Translations under genes and position numbers: made by a program
Shown: positions 58,086 through 64,000 of the stretch, in pieces
Numbering within the stretch: position 1 is the first letter of the stretch
Layout of the letters: each line of letters starts with the position of its first letter
The notes under the pieces: generated by a model
Seen by the model: only the letters and a program-made list of their open reading frames with translations
Database searches by the model: none
Told to the model about the DNA's origin: nothing
Source: Amycolatopsis endophytica
Lineage (GTDB): Bacteria; Actinomycetota; Actinomycetes; Mycobacteriales; Pseudonocardiaceae
Reading direction: 5' to 3'
DNA length: 64,000 bases
Assembly: GCF_013410405.1 (NCBI RefSeq)
Contig: NZ_JACCFK010000001.1
Span: forward strand, 1,240,001-1,304,000

Positions 58086-58214
58086 GTTGTCCGCCCTCTC
58101 CGCACTCCACCGACCGGTCCTCACCAGCGTAATGGCTGCACCCGGGCCACTTGCCCACCCATTGCGAACCGTCCCGGTGATGCGTGTGACAGCTCCGGCC
58201 ACACCATCGGGTGA

Positions 58215-60167
<1,953 letters not shown>

Positions 60168-60600
60168 CCGACGCCCGCCGCTCCCCGACTCCCGCCGAAC
60201 GACACGCGACGCCCGGTCGGCGGATCACCTACCCGGCCCGGCCCGCCCGGCGACGCACCCTTCCGCGCACCCGACAGTGCCCCGCTGTCAAGCAGGTTGC
60301 CTCCGCCCCGCCGCCAGCCTCCGCACTGCCCCGCCGCCAGCCTCCGCGCAACCCGCGCCAGCACTGTCGACGTTCGACTGCCGCCTTACCTCCTGCCCCT
60401 GCTGCCCGCCCCGTAGCCCTGCTTTCCCATCTCCCCATGGCCCACCAGCCGTCCGCCCAGCCGCCGCTCCCTTAGCACATCCCACCGACAAAACCCGCAC
60501 CTCAAATCGTTTTCCACGGGAGTTGTCCACATCGCCTCCAGCCATCCACAGAATCCAGTTCTGTTTCCCACTCCGCCCCTTTTCGGGGCATGCTCGAACC
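60168..60600. other. Non-coding stretch
   Basis: 433 bp without a supported gene between the MFS exporter and a small ORF. The plus strand is very C-rich. A 20-base segment (GCCCCGCCGCCAGCCTCCGC) occurs at 60305 and again at 60328, a 23-bp step, two copies only. A 5-bp stem GCCCC/GGGGC with loop TTTTC at 60575-60589 lies just before the next ORF. I see no gene, promoter or operator I can defend. Confidence 0.5.
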
Positions 60601-60825
60601 ATGACCGAACAAACCCATCCCGGCCGCCGCACCCGCAACCAGGCCGTCCGCGTGGCCCTGGATGAAGCACGAGCACACGGACTCGCCCACCGGCACCTCC
60701 GGAAACTGATGCGCGTGGCATCCCGAAACCCTTGCCACTGCGGCGAAGTGCACCACCACACGTGCTCCTACAGCGAGGTCGTGCGAAGACTCCGATCAGG
60801 CCGGGCCGCACCGGACTCGGGTTGA
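60601..60825 (+). CDS. Hypothetical small protein with Cys/His cluster
   Basis: A 74-residue basic protein from ATG 60601, GGGG being the only ribosome-site candidate. It has a C-terminal cluster CHCGEVHHHTC (three Cys, four His within eleven residues) that could bind zinc. No domain is recognised. It sits next to a convergent GntR gene in a small-regulator region. It could be a short DNA-binding or accessory protein, or not a gene. Confidence 0.45.
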   Translation: MTEQTHPGRRTRNQAVRVALDEARAHGLAHRHLRKLMRVASRNPCHCGEVHHHTCSYSEVVRRLRSGRAAPDSG

Positions 60826-60860
60826 TCCTTCCGGACGGCACGCACCTGACTCGGAGAAGT

Positions 60861-61130
60861 TCACGAGGGTGCCGTTCGGCGAGGACTCACGTACGTCCCT
60901 TTGGACCGCACCGTGAACACCAATCCCCAGTCACGCAGTATCTGCGTCGCGTGGCGCGCCGTGCCCAACGAAACCCCGTACTCGGCGGCCAACCGTCGTT
61001 CAGCGGGCAGTGGCGCGCCCGACCGAAGATCACCTCGTTCGATCCGCTCGGCCAGGTGATGAGCCATGTGCTCGTAGACGTACCCTGGCTCGTCACCCAG
61101 GTCGTACATCGCCGAAGCGGTTGCCGTCAT
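60861..61130 (-). CDS. Short GntR-family regulator
   Basis: An 89-residue protein that is only the GntR winged helix: YVYEHMAHHLAERIERGDLRSGAPLPAERRLAAEYGVSLGTARHATQILRDWGLV. No ligand domain follows, as in a small class of actinobacterial GntR proteins. Its ATG overlaps the stop of the upstream ORF (61127-61375), so the two are cotranscribed. Target unknown. Confidence 0.8.
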   Translation of the reverse strand: MTATASAMYDLGDEPGYVYEHMAHHLAERIERGDLRSGAPLPAERRLAAEYGVSLGTARHATQILRDWGLVFTVRSKGTYVSPRRTAPS

Positions 61131-61375
61131 GCGGTTTCACGGGTCGGGCTCGACAGTAGCGAGCTGTGGTTCATGGTGACGTCCAGCCAGAACTCGGCCA
61201 TCGCTCTGGCTGCGACCAGATCCGCCACTCCGATGTCCTGGTGCACACCTTCACCATTGGTGAGCCGCCACGGGTACTTGTGCCCTGGCGTCGCCCGGAG
61301 CGTCCATCTGCCACCCTGCCAGTAAACCCGGTGCGCCTCCCGGTTCACGGTTGTCCATCGCTGCTTCGGCCCCAT
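61127..61375 (-). CDS. Hypothetical protein upstream of the GntR gene
   Basis: An 82-residue protein with several aromatic residues and WRLTNGEGVHQD, unknown to me. AGAGGGA precedes the ATG and the stop overlaps the GntR start (ATGA), so it is probably a real gene in a two-gene unit. Similar two-gene sets near XRE regulators occur in actinomycetes; function is not known. Confidence 0.55.
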   Translation of the reverse strand: MGPKQRWTTVNREAHRVYWQGGRWTLRATPGHKYPWRLTNGEGVHQDIGVADLVAARAMAEFWLDVTMNHSSLLSSPTRETA

Positions 61376-61457
61376 TCCCTCTGCCCCTCACATCGCACTC
61401 TCACTGAAAGCCACGCTAGGACGGAAAAGATCGATGAAGCCACAACCGGTCACGCAC

Positions 61458-62303
61458 TTACATGAATTCGTCCCGAGCAGACAACAGAAAGGCCCGCGCC
61501 CGGTCACCCGTGAGCGCGTAGCCACGGAAGAACTCGAAGAGGTCGAGGTGGTACTGCACATCTTTGTGCTCGCGGTAGTCCACACGACCGGAGAACAGCT
61601 CGACCATGACCAGCCGTTCGTCATAGACGTGGAACGAGTTCAGGGGTGCCGCAGGAACGCCAGCGGTGAGCGGAACGACGCCCACATGGATGTTCGGCCG
61701 CTCCGCCAGCGCCACCAGGTGCTCACACTGTCGCACCATTCCCGGTCGACCAATCCGTTTCCACCGGACGGCTTGTTCGGTCAGCAGAACGTGAAACTGT
61801 CGCGTCGGGTACTCGAGCACCGTTTGCTGATCGAGCCGCGCCGCTACTGCTTTTTCCACGTCGCGGACCGGCGAAGTCGGCAGCGTCGGCGTGAGGGCAG
61901 CACGGGCATACTCCGGTGTCTGGAACAAGCCGCCGATCATCACCGGCAGGAACGATCGCTGGACACCGCACAGCTCGATGATGTGTTTGATTTCGGTCTG
62001 GGCACGCCACAAGCCCAGTTCCGCAAGGGCCCGGCCGGACACATGGGCGACGTTCGCTCGCCGGGCGACCGTCACCAGCCTGACGGCCAGTTCGTCCGGC
62101 ACTTCGAGCGCCTTGACCATGCGTTCCACGTCCCCGACGCTGGGCAGTTCCTTGCCGCGCTCGATGCGGCTGACCTTGGACTGCGACATGGCGCAACGGG
62201 CCGCCAACCGTTCTTGCGACAAACCGGCCGCGCGGCGAAACCGCTGCAGTACGGCGCCGAGCTCCGGGCTCGCGGGCCGGTTTCCGTCAGCCGCGATACT
62301 CAC
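61458..62303 (-). CDS. XRE-family regulator with DUF5753 (Scr1-like)
   Basis: A 281-residue actinobacterial regulator. The N-terminal XRE helix-turn-helix is RRAAGLSQERLAARCAMSQSKVSRIERGKELPSVGDVERM; the C-terminal DUF5753 domain carries the LFQTPEYARA variant of the usual GLLQTPEYARA and later RPNIHVGVVPL. Such proteins often pair with a small partner in antitoxin-like units. It overlaps the DUF6879 gene by 17 bases and is cotranscribed with it. I chose GTG 62303. Confidence 0.88.
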   Translation of the reverse strand: MSIAADGNRPASPELGAVLQRFRRAAGLSQERLAARCAMSQSKVSRIERGKELPSVGDVERMVKALEVPDELAVRLVTVARRANVAHVSGRALAELGLWRAQTEIKHIIELCGVQRSFLPVMIGGLFQTPEYARAALTPTLPTSPVRDVEKAVAARLDQQTVLEYPTRQFHVLLTEQAVRWKRIGRPGMVRQCEHLVALAERPNIHVGVVPLTAGVPAAPLNSFHVYDERLVMVELFSGRVDYREHKDVQYHLDLFEFFRGYALTGDRARAFLLSARDEFM

Positions 62304-62796
62304 CGAACGGCACCGCTTCAGCCAGCGCCAAGTCACGCCACCGCCGGTACAGGTCGAGATCCGCCGGGTCGGCGAGTTCGCGGTCGCGCAGGGTGCCGTC
62401 CGGGTTGAAGTTGAGGAGCAGCACCGTCTCGTCGTCGAACAGCCAGAAGTCCTGGCTCGGCAGGCCCAGCTCCCGATCCGTGAGATCGAGGATCCGGTAG
62501 TCCTCACCTGCTGCGATGTTGCCCGGAATGGCCCACGCGAACAAGTACCGGGTGTAGTCGCTGAAGGGCCGCCGCACCACCTTTGCTCGCTGCATGGTTC
62601 TTCCGGCGACAACGTGCTGCCGGACGGAGGCTTGCCAGGTGAGGTTGTAGTCCTCGGGCTTCGGCTCGCCAGCCAGGAACAGCCCGTATGACGCCTGGTC
62701 TCGCGGGATGGTGTAGGTCTGCAGGGTCTCCAATCTGAAGGCCGAACGCTCGAACTCGCGAAACAGCGCGCTTGATACTTCGTTGCTCAACGGCAC
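62287..62796 (-). CDS. DUF6879 family protein
   Basis: A 169-residue protein of the DUF6879 family (starts with SSALFREFERSAFRLETLQ, then YTIPRD and FLFDDETVLLLNF-type core). Such proteins are usually encoded beside an XRE/DUF5753 regulator in actinomycetes. Function is unknown. Its start overlaps the 67-aa ORF upstream by 10 bases. Confidence 0.75.
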   Translation of the reverse strand: MPLSNEVSSALFREFERSAFRLETLQTYTIPRDQASYGLFLAGEPKPEDYNLTWQASVRQHVVAGRTMQRAKVVRRPFSDYTRYLFAWAIPGNIAAGEDYRILDLTDRELGLPSQDFWLFDDETVLLLNFNPDGTLRDRELADPADLDLYRRWRDLALAEAVPFGEYRG

Positions 62797-62990
62797 TCGA
62801 CGGCCTCCGACAGCTTGGGCAGTGCTTCGCGCACTACGGCAAGCGGCAGTTCGACAGCCTGCTCCCCCGCGCCCAACTTGATGCCGCAGGTGACGGCATT
62901 GCCCTGGAAGACGACTGTTCCCCGGTCGGACAGATAGACGGTGGGGCAGTCATCGTCGGGACAACCACCGGCGATCTTACGTAACTCCAT
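62787..62990 (-). CDS. Hypothetical 67-aa protein
   Basis: Starts at ATG 62990 with GCGGG upstream and has a CPDDDCPTVYL motif (Cys pair) and an acidic C-terminal part. It is the first gene of the small unit with DUF6879 and the DUF5753 regulator. It resembles the short proteins often encoded upstream of DUF6879 genes. No function is known. Confidence 0.6.
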   Translation of the reverse strand: MELRKIAGGCPDDDCPTVYLSDRGTVVFQGNAVTCGIKLGAGEQAVELPLAVVREALPKLSEAVECR

Positions 62991-63088
62991 CCCGCTAGCT
63001 TGGTGATCGTTCTTCGAAGAGGCAAGCGACAGGACGCACCAGTCACGCTCCCGCATAAACTTCGATCGAAACGCCCGCCATAAGAAAA

Positions 63089-63116
63089 TGCCCTCCACCC
63101 ATCAGGGCGAAGGGCA
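63089..63116 (-). terminator. Intrinsic terminator of the nuo operon
   Basis: On the minus strand a 12-bp stem (two G-T wobbles, TGAT loop) at 63116-63089 is followed by TTTTCTTAT, a good T-run. It lies 17 bases after the nuoN stop and marks the end of the NADH dehydrogenase operon. Confidence 0.85.
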
Positions 63117-63133
63117 CTCCCGGTGACCTGGCC

Positions 63134-64000
63134 TCAGAAGGCGAAGGCGCCCGCTCCCGCCCAGTCCAGTGCGAAGGCCGGGGCGATGCCGAGCAGCAGC
63201 GTGATGATCACGCCCAGCGTGATCGCCGCTGTGGTGAACGCCCCCGGCACCGTCACCGCGGGGCCGTCGGGGGCGGGTTTGGAGAAGTACATCAGCACGA
63301 CCACCCGCAGGTAGAAGAACGCGGCGACGGCGCTGAACACCAGCGCGATCACCACCAGGGGTGCCATGCCGTCCCGCAATGCCGCCGAGAACACGACGAA
63401 CTTGCCGACGAACCCGCTGGTCAGCGGGATCCCGGCGAGAGCGAGGAGGAGGAACGTGAACACCCCGGCCAGCACGGGCGACCGTTTGGCCAGCCCGGCC
63501 CACGCGGACAGGTGCGTGGCCTCGCCCTTGGAGTCGCGCACCAGCGAGACCACCCCGAACGCGGCGAGCGTGGTGAAGCCGTAGGCCAGCAGGTAGAACA
63601 GGGTTCCGGACAGGCCCTCATCGGTCATCGCGAGCGTCCCGACGAGCAGGAAACCGGCGTGCGCGATGGACGAGTAGGCGATCATGCGCTTCACATCGGT
63701 CTGGGTCAGGCCGAGCACGGCGCCGATCGCCATGGAGATGATCGCGACGGCCCACAGCACGCCGCGCCACTCCCAGCTGGTCGATTCGAACCCGACGGTC
63801 AGCACGCGCAGGATGCCGCCGAACGCGGCGACCTTCGTGCAGGCCGCCATGAAACCGGTGACCGGCGTCGGCGCGCCCTGGTAGACGTCCGGCGTCCAGG
63901 TATGGAACGGGCCGACCGAACCCTTGAACAGCAACCCGACCACGAGGAGGCCCATGCCCGCGAACAACAACATGTCCGAACGGTCCGAACCGGCCGCGGC
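63134..64000 (-). CDS. nuoN: NADH-quinone oxidoreductase subunit N (C-terminal part, cut by window edge)
   Basis: The last 289 residues of NuoN, the final gene of the nuo operon. The visible part has about eight membrane segments and the antiporter-like signatures GPFHTWTPDVYQGAPTPVTGFMA and TQTDVKRMIAYSSIAHAGFLLVG with the conserved Lys in the half-channel, plus AGIPLTSGFVGKF. It translocates protons in complex I. The N-terminus and the rest of the operon lie beyond 64000. Confidence 0.93.
   Translation of the reverse strand, partial: AAAGSDRSDMLLFAGMGLLVVGLLFKGSVGPFHTWTPDVYQGAPTPVTGFMAACTKVAAFGGILRVLTVGFESTSWEWRGVLWAVAIISMAIGAVLGLTQTDVKRMIAYSSIAHAGFLLVGTLAMTDEGLSGTLFYLLAYGFTTLAAFGVVSLVRDSKGEATHLSAWAGLAKRSPVLAGVFTFLLLALAGIPLTSGFVGKFVVFSAALRDGMAPLVVIALVFSAVAAFFYLRVVVLMYFSKPAPDGPAVTVPGAFTTAAITLGVIITLLLGIAPAFALDWAGAGAFAF

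Noticed and set aside
60305..60347. Two-copy 23-bp direct repeat as part of the 6.1-kb repeat family
   Set aside because: Only the step length matches; the sequence is different and C-rich, so slippage in biased DNA is enough.

Overview
The DNA is GC-rich throughout, with GTG/ATG starts and 4-bp GTGA/ATGA gene overlaps. It carries a fused KorA, an F420-type LLM oxidoreductase, Scr1/DUF5753 regulators and a DUF6879 protein. This points to a filamentous actinomycete, most likely of the Pseudonocardiaceae (an Amycolatopsis/Saccharothrix/Lentzea-like genome). That placement is inference; no rRNA gene is present. I saw no tRNA, rRNA, insertion sequence or CRISPR array.

Layout. (1) 1-1.6 kb: the start of a class I lanthipeptide locus on the minus strand, with a 42-aa FxLD-type precursor gene, a hairpin, and the N-terminal half of a LanB dehydratase that runs off the window. 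(2) 1.8-9.9 kb: mixed genes. These are a secreted sialidase-fold protein, a three-gene TetR/hydrolase/DsbA operon with a clear palindromic operator, rmlA, a 0.7-kb array of about 29 degenerate 23-bp repeats between convergent genes, htpX, a Tat-exported beta-propeller protein and an LLM oxidoreductase. (3) 10.0-33.0 kb: a long plus-strand polysaccharide operon. It has an AlgD-like GDP-sugar dehydrogenase, two Wzz-like chain-length proteins, an AsnB-like amidotransferase, a two-domain oxidoreductase, a heparinase-fold protein, two paralogous beta-helix proteins, a Wzy-like polymerase, two GT4 transferases and a PAP2 phosphatase. It also has a complete GDP-heptose set: a GmhB-GmhA fusion, HddA and HddC. 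(4) 31.9-39.4 kb: a lasso-peptide gene cluster with two precursor genes, two cyclases, a PqqD-type B1, a transglutaminase-type B2, an ABC exporter, an HprK-like kinase and a nucleotidyltransferase. (5) 39.5-50.2 kb: a second polysaccharide/unusual-sugar operon on the minus strand with a C-methyltransferase, RfbF-like nucleotidyltransferase, PIG-L deacetylase, epimerase, DUF4910 protein, Wzx flippase, GT2, pyruvyl transferase, RmlC-like epimerase and class III aminotransferase. (6) 50.3-64.0 kb: conserved core genes (ddaH/Lrp, enoyl-CoA hydratase, korAB, a sunset-domain membrane protein, polyprenyl diphosphate synthase, a drug-exporter MFS, small regulators and the end of nuoN).

How it fits together. 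The two polysaccharide operons supply complementary parts: the plus-strand one has the polymerase, chain-length proteins and uronate/heptose donors, and the minus-strand one has the flippase and further sugar modification. They probably build one heptose- and uronic-acid-containing surface polysaccharide. The lasso cluster lies between them. The most novel element is that cluster. Both precursors keep the lasso leader spacing and Asp9 ring acceptor. One ends in serine, which fits the kinase and nucleotidyltransferase acting on the C-terminus as known for paeninodin- and pseudomycoidin-type lasso peptides.
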